A DNA stretch of 43,805 bases. Source: Planctomycetaceae bacterium. GTDB lineage: Bacteria; Planctomycetota; UBA8742; UBA2392; JABWBM01. Positions within the stretch are counted from its first letter, which is position 1. Every line of letters starts with the position of its first letter. The DNA is taken from contig JABWBM010000002.1 in assembly GCA_013360495.1 (NCBI GenBank), forward strand, positions 1 through 43,805. The letters are read 5' to 3'. The position numbers were made by a program, and so were the translations under genes. Shown here in pieces: positions 1-6,047 of this stretch. Under the pieces are notes generated by a model. The model was not told the origin of the DNA. It saw only the letters and a program-made list of their open reading frames with translations, and did no database searches.

Positions 1-168
1 TCGACGCTGCTGTCGATCAAGACCGGCGCCTGTCCCGAGGACTGCAAGTACTGTTCGCAGTCCGGGCATCACGACACAGGACTGGAAAAGGAAAAGTTGC
101 TGGCGATCGAGAAGGTCGTCGCCGAGGCGAAAGCAGCGAAGGCCGGCGGCTCCTCGGGGGCGGCGTGA
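1..168 (+). pseudogene. bioB: biotin synthase fragment (bioB, broken)
   Basis: The frame open from base 1 encodes the radical-SAM core of biotin synthase, which converts dethiobiotin to biotin: a [10 protein letters not shown] motif with the CxxxCxxC cysteines that bind the 4Fe-4S cluster, followed by the conserved GLEKEKLL and AKAAKAGG stretches. In intact BioB the next residues are roughly G-(A/S)-T-R-F-C-M-G-A-A-W. Here the similarity stops after AKAGGS, and the frame ends with SGAA and a TGA at 166-168. The 5' part lies outside the window and the 3' two thirds are absent from the rest of the window, so the product cannot be functional as seen. The TGA overlaps the GTG start of the next small gene. 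Seen: the motif and the abrupt loss of homology. Inferred: an insertion or recombination junction near 150-160. Confidence 0.85.
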
Positions 169-269
169 CGTCGGAAACCGTCTTTTGCGGCTTCGCGCTC
201 TTTGTGCTCGTCGGAGCGCTCCTGGTGCTCTGGCACGTCACGCACGACGACGACGAGAGTAGCGAATAA
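165..269 (+). CDS. 34-aa single-helix membrane microprotein, acidic tail
   Basis: A GTG start at 165 (overlapping the TGA of the bioB piece as GTGA) opens a 34-residue frame ending in TAA at 267-269. The product has a short N-terminus, one strongly hydrophobic segment (about residues 6-24, [16 protein letters not shown]) and a very acidic end (HDDDESSE). One-helix proteins of this size are common in viruses with an internal membrane, but no family can be assigned. A G-rich stretch just upstream may serve as ribosome binding site. It is the first gene of the viral block. Confidence 0.45.
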   Translation: MTSETVFCGFALFVLVGALLVLWHVTHDDDESSE

Positions 270-283
270 AGGCGCGGAACAAA

Positions 284-295
284 CCAACCAACAAC
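284..295 (+). promoter_or_regulatory. C/A-rich leader, copy 1 (CCAACCAACAAC)
   Basis: The untranslated stretch before the start at 310 is almost free of G and T and contains the 12-mer CCAACCAACAAC followed by GAAAG. The identical 12-mer recurs at 9637-9648 in front of a likely major virion gene. Such unstructured leaders often favour translation initiation; that role is inferred. Confidence 0.4.
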
Positions 296-309
296 GAAAG
301 ACCAACGCT

Positions 310-1041
310 ATGACAGAAGCTCATCAACAGGAAGCACGCTCTTCCATCTGCATCGTCGGATGTTCGCCGATGCTCGACACCATCAGCCTCGAGCATTCAA
401 TCCTCAACGGCTGCAATCACATCATGGCCGTCAACGGTGCGGGAGCCTGGCTCCTCGACCGCAACATAGCCCCGGACAGCTTCGGCTTGTTCGAGGCTGG
501 CAGCGTCGATCACTTCGGCGACGTGGCGCTCGAACTCTCGCTCCAGCACGAGGCGAAACTCTGGTTTTCTCCCGATGCGTTCCGGCGCGCCACGCGCACC
601 GGACACGTGCTCGCCGGCATCACGCTCGGCGACGTCGCCGGGAAAGTCGGCCCGCCGTGGCTCTATGAAGCGCACGACATCAATCACGGTGCGCCGCGCT
701 ACAGCATGGGGAGTGGCATGTACGCCGCGTGCGTGGCGGCTGCCAACTACGACTATGGCGACATTCATTTGATCGGCATGGAGGGGCGCGACCCCGAACG
801 CATGTACGCGCAAGGCATCGAGGGGAACTCGCGCGGCATGAGCGACGAGCAAATCATCGGCGAGAACCGCGAGGCGGCGCGCACGCTGCTCTGGCTATGC
901 CTGAAATATCCGGCGCGCTCGTTCATCGTGCACGGCGATTGCAAGCTCCCCTTGCCGTGGGGCGAGCCGGACAAGCCCGCGAACCTTCACCGCGCGGACG
1001 TTGCGGCGAAAAGCGTTTTCACGGAAGGGGGCGCGCCGTGA
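310..1041 (+). CDS. MptE/DUF115-like Rossmann-fold protein
   Basis: A 243-aa product. The N-terminal pattern (IVGCSPMLD at about residues 15-23, then HIMAVNGAGAWLL and a following PDSFGLFE) resembles the nucleotide-binding start of the MptE-like/DUF115 family (6-hydroxymethylpterin diphosphokinase-like, also found in flagellin glycosylation factors and in phages). A second Rossmann-like stretch, GDIHLIGMEG, lies in the middle. The substrate cannot be told from sequence; a nucleotide- or sugar-linked modification role is inferred. The ATG at 310 was chosen over the in-frame ATG at 202 because 202 would overlap the preceding membrane microprotein and the C/A-rich leader ends just before 310. 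The stop overlaps the next gene's GTG. Confidence 0.6.
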   Translation: MTEAHQQEARSSICIVGCSPMLDTISLEHSILNGCNHIMAVNGAGAWLLDRNIAPDSFGLFEAGSVDHFGDVALELSLQHEAKLWFSPDAFRRATRTGHVLAGITLGDVAGKVGPPWLYEAHDINHGAPRYSMGSGMYAACVAAANYDYGDIHLIGMEGRDPERMYAQGIEGNSRGMSDEQIIGENREAARTLLWLCLKYPARSFIVHGDCKLPLPWGEPDKPANLHRADVAAKSVFTEGGAP

Positions 1042-1301
1042 TTCATCGTGTAGCGGACGACGACGACCACACAACAGAGAACCCCGCCGGGGATCGCCAA
1101 GCCCCGGCGGGCATGACGGCCTGCGCTCAGTGCGTTTATTGGGCCAAGATCGACGGACGCGCGCTCGGCGGCTGTAGGCGTGGATTTCCGCGCACCATCG
1201 CGCCGATGCAGGACGCCCTCAAGACCGTCACCTTCCACGGCGGCATATGGCCGATCACCGGCGCGAGCGACTGGTGCGGCGACGGGAGGGGTACGCCATG
1301 A
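1038..1301 (+). CDS. small four-cysteine protein (CxxC...C...WCG)
   Basis: An 87-aa protein starting at GTG 1038, in a GTGA overlap with the gene before. From the middle on it reads CAQCVYW, then GGCRRGFPR, then WPITGASDWCG. This CxxCxxW / GxCRRxxPR / DWCG layout recurs in small phage and bacterial proteins and probably binds a metal through the four cysteines. The function is unknown. The first 25 residues are polar and not conserved in appearance. It is part of a run of five start/stop-overlapping genes (310-2303). Confidence 0.65.
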   Translation: MIHRVADDDDHTTENPAGDRQAPAGMTACAQCVYWAKIDGRALGGCRRGFPRTIAPMQDALKTVTFHGGIWPITGASDWCGDGRGTP

Positions 1302-1561
1302 GTACGCTCAACACAGCCACAAAAACAGGCGCGACGTTCACATGCTCCAAGTGCCAGAGCAAGCAGCACAAGGAGTTTTGCTCCGGGCGCGACGACATCC
1401 CGCAATACTGGAACGCGCTCAAGCTCTCGCTGCCGCGCGGAGCCAGGCGCACGGTTTTTCTCTGCCCGTCATGCAACCTTGACGCGGCGCGCATCCTCGC
1501 GCGCTGGTGCGGACTCGCGCTCGACGGCCAGCGCTACACGGCGGATCGGGGGAACGAATGA
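1298..1561 (+). CDS. small zinc-ribbon-like protein
   Basis: An 87-aa product with two CxxC knuckles about 40 residues apart (CSKC near residue 16 and CPSC near residue 57), typical of a zinc ribbon. The ATG at 1298 overlaps the TGA of the gene before (ATGA). No enzyme motif is visible; a nucleic-acid-binding or adaptor role is inferred from the fold type and the compact early-gene setting. Confidence 0.65.
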   Translation: MSTLNTATKTGATFTCSKCQSKQHKEFCSGRDDIPQYWNALKLSLPRGARRTVFLCPSCNLDAARILARWCGLALDGQRYTADRGNE

Positions 1562-1803
1562 CCCGTCATCGAATGTTGAGTATGCATCAACTCTACATGC
1601 TCGCAGAGATTCACGCTGGCACGGTGCGCTACATCTCGGACCTCCAAGAAGCTCTTGGCATCGCGTGCTACGCGGTGGCGCACGCGCGTTTCCAAACGCT
1701 CGCCATGCGCCGCCTCGCAGCGCGCGGGCCGGATCGAACCATACGCATCACCGACGAGGGGAGGCGGGCTTTCAGGCGCGACAAATGGAGGCTTGCTCCA
1801 TGA
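1558..1803 (+). CDS. winged-helix DNA-binding protein
   Basis: An 81-aa protein with an ATGA overlap at its start. The pattern (MHQLYMLAEIHAG, then YISDLQEALGIACYAVAHARFQTL, then a basic wing with RTIRITDEGRRAF) is that of a small winged-helix domain of the MarR/PadR style, in which the DGR-like wing follows the recognition helix. It likely regulates the viral block; the target site is unknown. Confidence 0.6.
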   Translation: MTRHRMLSMHQLYMLAEIHAGTVRYISDLQEALGIACYAVAHARFQTLAMRRLAARGPDRTIRITDEGRRAFRRDKWRLAP

Positions 1804-2303
1804 GCCGCCAAAACCTTACCGCTGCGCGCATCACCGCCGGAGAACTCGCCGAAAAGGCCGCCCTCGACATCCTCGGCATCGCCGAGCCTGCTTACGAGAT
1901 CAAGGCCGTGCGCAAGCAAACCTACTACGCCGTGATCCCCGTGGATCAGCTGATCGAGTCGGCGGCTCAAGGCAAGGACTATTGTTTCGTGGTCTACTCG
2001 CGGCCCCGCAACCGTTGCGGCTCATGCCGCAAACCGGAAAAGCGCCGCAGCAAGACTACCATCGTCGAGGCCTTTGACGGGCCGCTGTATTTCCTGATCG
2101 TCGAGGCTGTGGACATCGTAGCGCTCGCCAAGGCGGGCCGCGCGAGCTTGAAAACGTCGGGCGACGCCGGGGACTACTGGAAAATTCATATCAATGAACT
2201 TTCGGCGCGCTCGCGCATGGCGTCACTGTACGCGAACGGAGAGCGCATCGAGCACCATCAAGACGAAGGTTTTGAACTCAAGGCGGACGTTGTGCCGTTT
2301 TGA
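1800..2303 (+). CDS. unknown 167-aa protein, possible nuclease-like fold
   Basis: Starts at ATG 1800, overlapping the preceding TGA. Alternating strands and helices such as YEIKAVRKQTYYAVIPVDQL and YCFVVYSRPRNR give an E-x-K plus hydrophobic beta-strand pattern faintly like PD-(D/E)XK or VRR-NUC enzymes, but I cannot place a full catalytic set, so the idea is weak. A CGSC pair lies in the middle (RNRCGSCRKPEKRR). It closes the first group of overlapping early genes; a 47-bp gap with an AGTCCGGAGT-type repeat follows. Confidence 0.55.
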   Translation: MSRQNLTAARITAGELAEKAALDILGIAEPAYEIKAVRKQTYYAVIPVDQLIESAAQGKDYCFVVYSRPRNRCGSCRKPEKRRSKTTIVEAFDGPLYFLIVEAVDIVALAKAGRASLKTSGDAGDYWKIHINELSARSRMASLYANGERIEHHQDEGFELKADVVPF

Positions 2304-2305
2304 AG

Positions 2306-2322
2306 AGTCCGGAGTACGGAGT
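2306..2322. repeat. AGTCCGGAGT-type repeat, copy 1
   Basis: The short gap between two genes contains AGTCCGGAGTACGGAGT, two overlapping GGAGT units. Related copies occur at 2942-2967, 4755-4764 (reverse) and 14744-14753 (reverse), all near gene ends or starts in the viral block. Confidence 0.5.
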
Positions 2323-2350
2323 CAAAGAAAGCAACCCAAAGGAGGCACCC

Positions 2351-2530
2351 ATGGCTCAAGGCGAGTTTACGAAAGAAGAAGCGCAAACGACGCGGGAAGC
2401 CGTCGAAGAAATGTTCGACGCCATCCCCAAGACGAAAAGAATCAACTTCATTGGCCATTTGAACGACATTCTCCTTTTCCTCACGGCGGCGAAGAACGCC
2501 GCACCATCAGAGAACGAAAGAAAGAAATGA
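2351..2530 (+). CDS. small helical protein, 59 aa
   Basis: A clear GGAGG ribosome binding site at 2341-2345 precedes the ATG at 2351. The product (MAQGEFTKEEAQ..., FDAIPKTKRINFIGHLNDILLFLTAAK) is mostly helical, charged at both ends and amphipathic in the middle. No family is recognised. The stop overlaps the next gene's start as ATGA. The in-frame ATG at 2300 is rejected because it lies within the end of the gene before. Confidence 0.55.
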   Translation: MAQGEFTKEEAQTTREAVEEMFDAIPKTKRINFIGHLNDILLFLTAAKNAAPSENERKK

Positions 2531-2607
2531 GCGACGTCGTTTCGATCTTGGTTTGTGGCGCGGTTTCGTTCGTCGTTTGTTACTTCATCGGAAGGGGGTT
2601 GAAGTGA
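2527..2607 (+). CDS. 26-aa single-helix membrane microprotein
   Basis: A frame of 26 residues (MSDVVSILVCGAVSFVVCYF, then IGRGLK) between an ATGA overlap at its start and a GTGA overlap at its end. It is one transmembrane helix with a short basic cytosolic tail. Coupling to both neighbours is the main argument that it is translated. A membrane, virion or lysis-related role is possible but unproven. Confidence 0.5.
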   Translation: MSDVVSILVCGAVSFVVCYFIGRGLK

Positions 2608-2990
2608 ATCGATCCAATAGTGTCTACATCTGGCGCGTGGCATTGAAGCTCGAAGTGGAGCAATTCGCGCAACTCATGGGCGCTGCGCCCACGACCGTGC
2701 GCCAGTGGGAGCGCCAGCCGGTTCCGAAGATGAACGAGCGGCACGCGCAGCTTTTCAATGCGCTCAAGGGAGCGGTGAAGCCCTCAGAGATCGCACAAGC
2801 GCACACGCTCGGCGACGTGTTCATCGAGCGCGGGCGGATCGCGTTCTGGAAGGAAGTCGCGCGCCTCTACGCCGTGCGCCTCGAACGCCGCGTGCTGGCG
2901 GCAGCGGGGCAGCCGATCGCGGCAAGCCTGGAAGAGTGCGAAGTCCGGAGTGCGGAGTCCGGAGTCCAGGAGAAAGCGGGGGCGGCATGA
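2604..2990 (+). CDS. HTH (XRE-like) regulator
   Basis: A 128-aa product starting at GTG 2604. Residues about 11-40 (ALKLEVEQFAQLMGAAPTTVRQWER) match a Cro/C1-type helix-turn-helix, including the terminal TVRQWE. The C-terminal part is helical and basic. The last 15 residues (ECEVRSAESGVQEKAGAA) are encoded by an AGTCCGGAGT-type repeat and may be an addition to the original gene. It is a good candidate for a repressor or activator of the block. Confidence 0.65.
   Translation: MNRSNSVYIWRVALKLEVEQFAQLMGAAPTTVRQWERQPVPKMNERHAQLFNALKGAVKPSEIAQAHTLGDVFIERGRIAFWKEVARLYAVRLERRVLAAAGQPIAASLEECEVRSAESGVQEKAGAA
2942..2967. repeat. AGTCCGGAGT-type repeat, copy 2 (inside a gene end)
   Basis: A tandem run of GGAGT units (AGTCCGGAGT, then GCGGAGTCCGGAGTCC) lies in the final codons of the HTH gene. 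The same element is intergenic at other places, so here it seems to have been absorbed into the reading frame. Confidence 0.55.
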
Positions 2991-3181
2991 GAGAAAAGCT
3001 CGCGACCATCGAACAAATACGCGCGTGGTCGAATAAAGTTTTAGACCGCGCGACAGAACTCCGTGACGCCGGGAAAGAAGTCGAAGCCTACGCGTTTTTG
3101 AAAAACGTTCACACGCAGCCGATAAAATACGACTGCGATTGCAACGTTTGTGAGTTTTTACGGAGGAACCCCAAGCCATGA
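2987..3181 (+). CDS. small helical protein with CxCxxC end
   Basis: 64 aa, ATG overlapping the preceding TGA. A charged helical body (KLATIEQIRAWSNKVLDRATELRDAGKEVEAYAFLKN) is followed by CDCNVCEFL, a compact cysteine cluster that could bind a metal. The function is unknown. It ends in an ATGA overlap with the next gene. Confidence 0.55.
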   Translation: MREKLATIEQIRAWSNKVLDRATELRDAGKEVEAYAFLKNVHTQPIKYDCDCNVCEFLRRNPKP

Positions 3182-3432
3182 CCTCGTTTCACCAGCAACG
3201 AAAGTCTCAAGAGCAGCTTCATGAGGTCACGCGGGCGCAAGCTATGGCACGCAACCAGAGGCGCGCGCCATTCGAGGAAATCTCGAAGCTCGCGCGCGAG
3301 GCACGGCGCGAGGTGGCCGACGTGGCCAATATTTTCAACTGCCCCTATAAACACGGCAAGGTGAAGGGCGCGGCCCTCACGCTGGATTGCCTGGTTTCGA
3401 TTTGTGAAAAACATCTTTCGGAAATTCAATAA
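3178..3432 (+). CDS. unknown basic helical protein, 84 aa
   Basis: Starts at ATG 3178 in an ATGA overlap. The product is rich in Arg, Lys, Glu and Gln, with a helical central part (FEEISKLAREARREVADVANIF) and a C-terminal stretch (KGAALTLDCLVSICEKHL). No family is recognised. It continues the translationally coupled early operon. Confidence 0.5.
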   Translation: MTSFHQQRKSQEQLHEVTRAQAMARNQRRAPFEEISKLAREARREVADVANIFNCPYKHGKVKGAALTLDCLVSICEKHLSEIQ

Positions 3433-3434
3433 CT

Positions 3435-4550
3435 ATGCTCTCTGACGCCACGCGCGAGAAGATTCTCGCGGAAAACCTCACGCGCTCCGGCCTCCAAGCG
3501 GCCTTTGTGATCGCCACAAGCCCCGCCATGAGCAGGGGAATGGTGATCCGCTACCTCAAGGCCCAAGGCGTGCCTGAATCGAGCGCATACACGGGCGTAA
3601 TCGCTTTGGAGAAATCCGGCCTCGTGGAAACCTACGGCCTCGGCTACTTGCGGTTCAAAGGAGAATCGAACCAAGTGCCGGCGCAGCAACCGGGCGACCT
3701 CACGCCTGTGAAAAATAAATCCCACCCCCCTCGCGACCAAAAAAATTTTGCCCACGCCGAGAGGGAAAAGCTGTCTCATTTCAACCCCGCTGACTCACCG
3801 CCGCGAAAAATTCCACACACAGAGAGCGAAAGCCTCACGCCGGTGAAGGAGTGTGACGCGGATTTAAGAGGATTTGGAAAAAATCCTCCATCCTCCCAAC
3901 CTTTTGATTCATCTGGACGGACGGACGGATATTTTTCTCGCGAGGATCAAGACGCGCTTCGCGCACTCACCAAAAACTACCTCGGCGGCAGCATCACGGA
4001 CAGCGACCTCGACCGGATATTCTTCAAGTGTGGGAGTGTCCTTTACCTCGCGCATACCTTGATCGAACTCGGCAAGGCGTACAAGGTGAAAAAACCCTTG
4101 CGCGCCGACAGCGTGTTCGTTGACGCCATCCTGCAACCCGCGAAATACAACATTTCTAAGCCGACTGGAGAGCAGGCGCGCCAAGCGGCATTCATTCTCG
4201 ACGCGCAGAAAAAACGCAACGCCGAGGCGAAACTCCTCAACTCGCCACAAGCGAAAGCGGTGATTCAGCAAGCCAAAGAGAACGAGGAAGCCCGCCGCAA
4301 CGAAGAGACATGGAACTACCTCACGCAAGAACTCTCTGGCGTGAGCGATGAAGAATTGCGCGCCTGGGGCAAGCGCCGCGCGGAAGCGATGGGCGGCGAC
4401 TACGGCCCATTCAGCATCCCGGAGAATATCAACCAATGGATCGCGGCTGCGCGCGACTGGAAGCAACTCAAACACGCGCCAATCGCGCTCAAAGCCCTCC
4501 AAGCCTTCTACCGTCAGCGTTTACAGGAGTTATCGAATGCGAAAGTGTAG
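3435..4550 (+). CDS. winged-helix N-terminus plus novel C-terminal domain (possible replication or partition protein)
   Basis: A 371-aa protein. Residues about 1-75 read as a winged helix (VIRYLKAQGVPESSAYTGV, then ALEKSGLVETYGLGYLRF). Residues about 76-165 are low-complexity, Pro/Ser/Lys-rich and probably disordered. The C-terminal 200 residues are helical and charged (e.g. REDQDALRALTKNYLGG, SDEELRAWGKRRAEAMGG). DNA-binding N-terminus, linker and helical C-terminus recall initiator or partition proteins of small replicons, but no catalytic motif (Walker A, HUH or relaxase tyrosine) is visible, so this is only an inference. It is the largest early gene. Confidence 0.55.
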   Translation: MLSDATREKILAENLTRSGLQAAFVIATSPAMSRGMVIRYLKAQGVPESSAYTGVIALEKSGLVETYGLGYLRFKGESNQVPAQQPGDLTPVKNKSHPPRDQKNFAHAEREKLSHFNPADSPPRKIPHTESESLTPVKECDADLRGFGKNPPSSQPFDSSGRTDGYFSREDQDALRALTKNYLGGSITDSDLDRIFFKCGSVLYLAHTLIELGKAYKVKKPLRADSVFVDAILQPAKYNISKPTGEQARQAAFILDAQKKRNAEAKLLNSPQAKAVIQQAKENEEARRNEETWNYLTQELSGVSDEELRAWGKRRAEAMGGDYGPFSIPENINQWIAAARDWKQLKHAPIALKALQAFYRQRLQELSNAKV

Positions 4551-4713
4551 TGTCAGCGCGTTCGGGAAGGTCTCGCCGAACAAGTGCGGCGGCAACGTCC
4601 ACGTGGAGAAAATCGTCCACGTTTCGGGCGTGATTGTGCGGCATTTGAAGTGCTGCAAGTGTGGCGCGCGCTCGAAATCCGTCGAAGCGCCAGCCACCGC
4701 CGAAAAAATATAG
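4537..4713 (+). CDS. small zinc-ribbon-like protein, 58 aa
   Basis: Starts at ATG 4537 within the end of the preceding gene (14-nt overlap). Cysteines at about residues 4 and 16 and the CCKCG cluster near residue 43 suggest a zinc-binding knuckle. The TAG stop lies inside the first bases of a perfect 20-bp palindrome. The function is unknown. Confidence 0.5.
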   Translation: MRKCSVSAFGKVSPNKCGGNVHVEKIVHVSGVIVRHLKCCKCGARSKSVEAPATAEKI

Positions 4714-4731
4714 AGTCTACCGGTAGACTCT
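4712..4731. promoter_or_regulatory. perfect 20-bp palindrome at the early/late boundary
   Basis: AGAGTCTACC is directly followed by its exact reverse complement GGTAGACTCT with no spacer. It sits in the only early-module gap (4714-4773), in front of the virion-type genes. A spacer-free palindrome fits a dimeric regulator's operator better than a terminator, since no U-run follows. The regulators at 1558-1803 and 2604-2990 are candidate binders (inference). Confidence 0.55.
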
Positions 4732-4773
4732 GCCCTCTCGACTCCACACCGCAGACTCCGGACTATTGAGCGC

Positions 4774-5718
4774 GTGAAACGCGCATCAGAGCCAGACGAC
4801 TGCCCGGATATCGACATCGACCTCCCCGATGGGGCGGACGTCGATATCGAAGACGATGAAGCGGGGGAGGACGCCACCCCACCGGCGAGCCATGACCTGG
4901 CAAACACCGCCCTTCCCCGCTGTCTTCAACGCCTCGCGCAACTCGTCGACGAGGACGCGGCGCTCACGGAACTCCAAACTATCAACGTCGCCAACGACCG
5001 CGCGCGAATTTACGCCCTCGATGCGCGCGGCGCGGAGATCGACCGCACCGGCGAGATCGACCCCACGTTCGGGAAATGTCTCGCCACATTCGCCGAGCAC
5101 ACCTTCCCGCGCGCATTCGGTTATCGCGTCGAGTTTTTGCGCGAAGGAAAGAAACCCTTGCGCGTTTCGTTCATGCCTTCCGGCGTATCCGGCGGCCCAA
5201 GCATCGGCGGCGCTCACGCCCGCGAAACTCCGGCGGCACCCGCAACGGCTCCGGCCTACGCGCCGGTGAGCGCCGCTCCCGGACTCTCTCCCACGGCGGA
5301 GATGATTCTCGCGCAGATCGCGCAGGCGCAGCAGCAAACGAACCAGCTGATCGCGCAGATGATGCAGCGCAGGGAAGAATCGCCCTTAGAGAAGATCGGC
5401 CAGAACGTCTTGAGCGCCGCCGTGGCGAACCTTGAGCGGCAACTCTCCACCATCAACGAGCCGCGCAACGTGAGCGGCAAGGCGCCGTCGTTACTGGAAA
5501 TCACCGACGCCGCCATGAGCCGCATCGAAGAGGGCCATGCCGTGCTGGAGCGCGTCAACGGCGCGTTCGGCGGCGGCAACGATTCCGGCTCCCTGCTCGA
5601 CACCGTCGGGGAGATTTCCCAGGCCGTCAGTATGTTCAAGAACTTCGGCAACGTGAGCGCGGAGCCGTCGCAGGCGGAAACCGCAGCCCTCGCCAAAGTG
5701 GTGCAGGGGGTTGCGTGA
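4774..5718 (+). CDS. acidic, Gln/Ala-rich protein (possible assembly or scaffold factor)
   Basis: 314 aa from a GTG start. The N-terminus is strikingly acidic (DDCPDIDIDLPDGADVDIED). A middle domain (about 50-150) has alternating strands. An Ala/Pro linker follows, then a Gln-rich coiled-coil stretch (LAQIAQAQQQTNQLIAQMMQ, about 195-212) and a helical C-terminus. Acidic, coiled-coil, linker-rich proteins at the start of a virion module often help assembly; that is inference. The stop overlaps the next ATG. Confidence 0.55.
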   Translation: MKRASEPDDCPDIDIDLPDGADVDIEDDEAGEDATPPASHDLANTALPRCLQRLAQLVDEDAALTELQTINVANDRARIYALDARGAEIDRTGEIDPTFGKCLATFAEHTFPRAFGYRVEFLREGKKPLRVSFMPSGVSGGPSIGGAHARETPAAPATAPAYAPVSAAPGLSPTAEMILAQIAQAQQQTNQLIAQMMQRREESPLEKIGQNVLSAAVANLERQLSTINEPRNVSGKAPSLLEITDAAMSRIEEGHAVLERVNGAFGGGNDSGSLLDTVGEISQAVSMFKNFGNVSAEPSQAETAALAKVVQGVA

Positions 5719-6047
5719 TGCTCGACGCCCCGCAAATCAAGTCGGCTCTCCTTTCCATCGTGGACGTGGTGCGTAACGCTCCACGCGGCGAGCGGGCCGA
5801 GCGCACCGCGGCCCGCATCGTCGAAAAAATCGGCACCGTGGCCGCCCGGCACATCGTCGAGCGCTTGACGCCCCTCGAAATCGTGAACGCGGCGCTCGCG
5901 GCCATGCGCGAGGCTGGCCAGCGCGCGACGTGGCTGGGGTTGCGGACGTATCTCGCCAACGCGGGGAATATGCAGCTTGTGTGCAACCGCGTGACGGGCA
6001 TCGCCCTCCAGATTCGCGCGCAACTGGCGCGGGAGGTGGCGGCATGA
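5718..6047 (+). CDS. helical protein, 109 aa
   Basis: Starts at ATG 5718 (TGATG overlap; an in-frame GTG lies one codon upstream). Mostly amphipathic helices (IKSALLSIVDVVRNAPRGER, ARHIVERLTPLEIVNAALAAM) with no transmembrane segment and no known motif. It ends in an ATGA overlap with the large transglutaminase-like gene, suggesting it is made together with it. Confidence 0.5.
   Translation: MLDAPQIKSALLSIVDVVRNAPRGERAERTAARIVEKIGTVAARHIVERLTPLEIVNAALAAMREAGQRATWLGLRTYLANAGNMQLVCNRVTGIALQIRAQLAREVAA

Noticed and set aside
165-4713. Integrase or serine recombinase
   Set aside because: No R...HxxR...Y arrangement or resolvase domain was found in any frame, so the mode of integration stays open.
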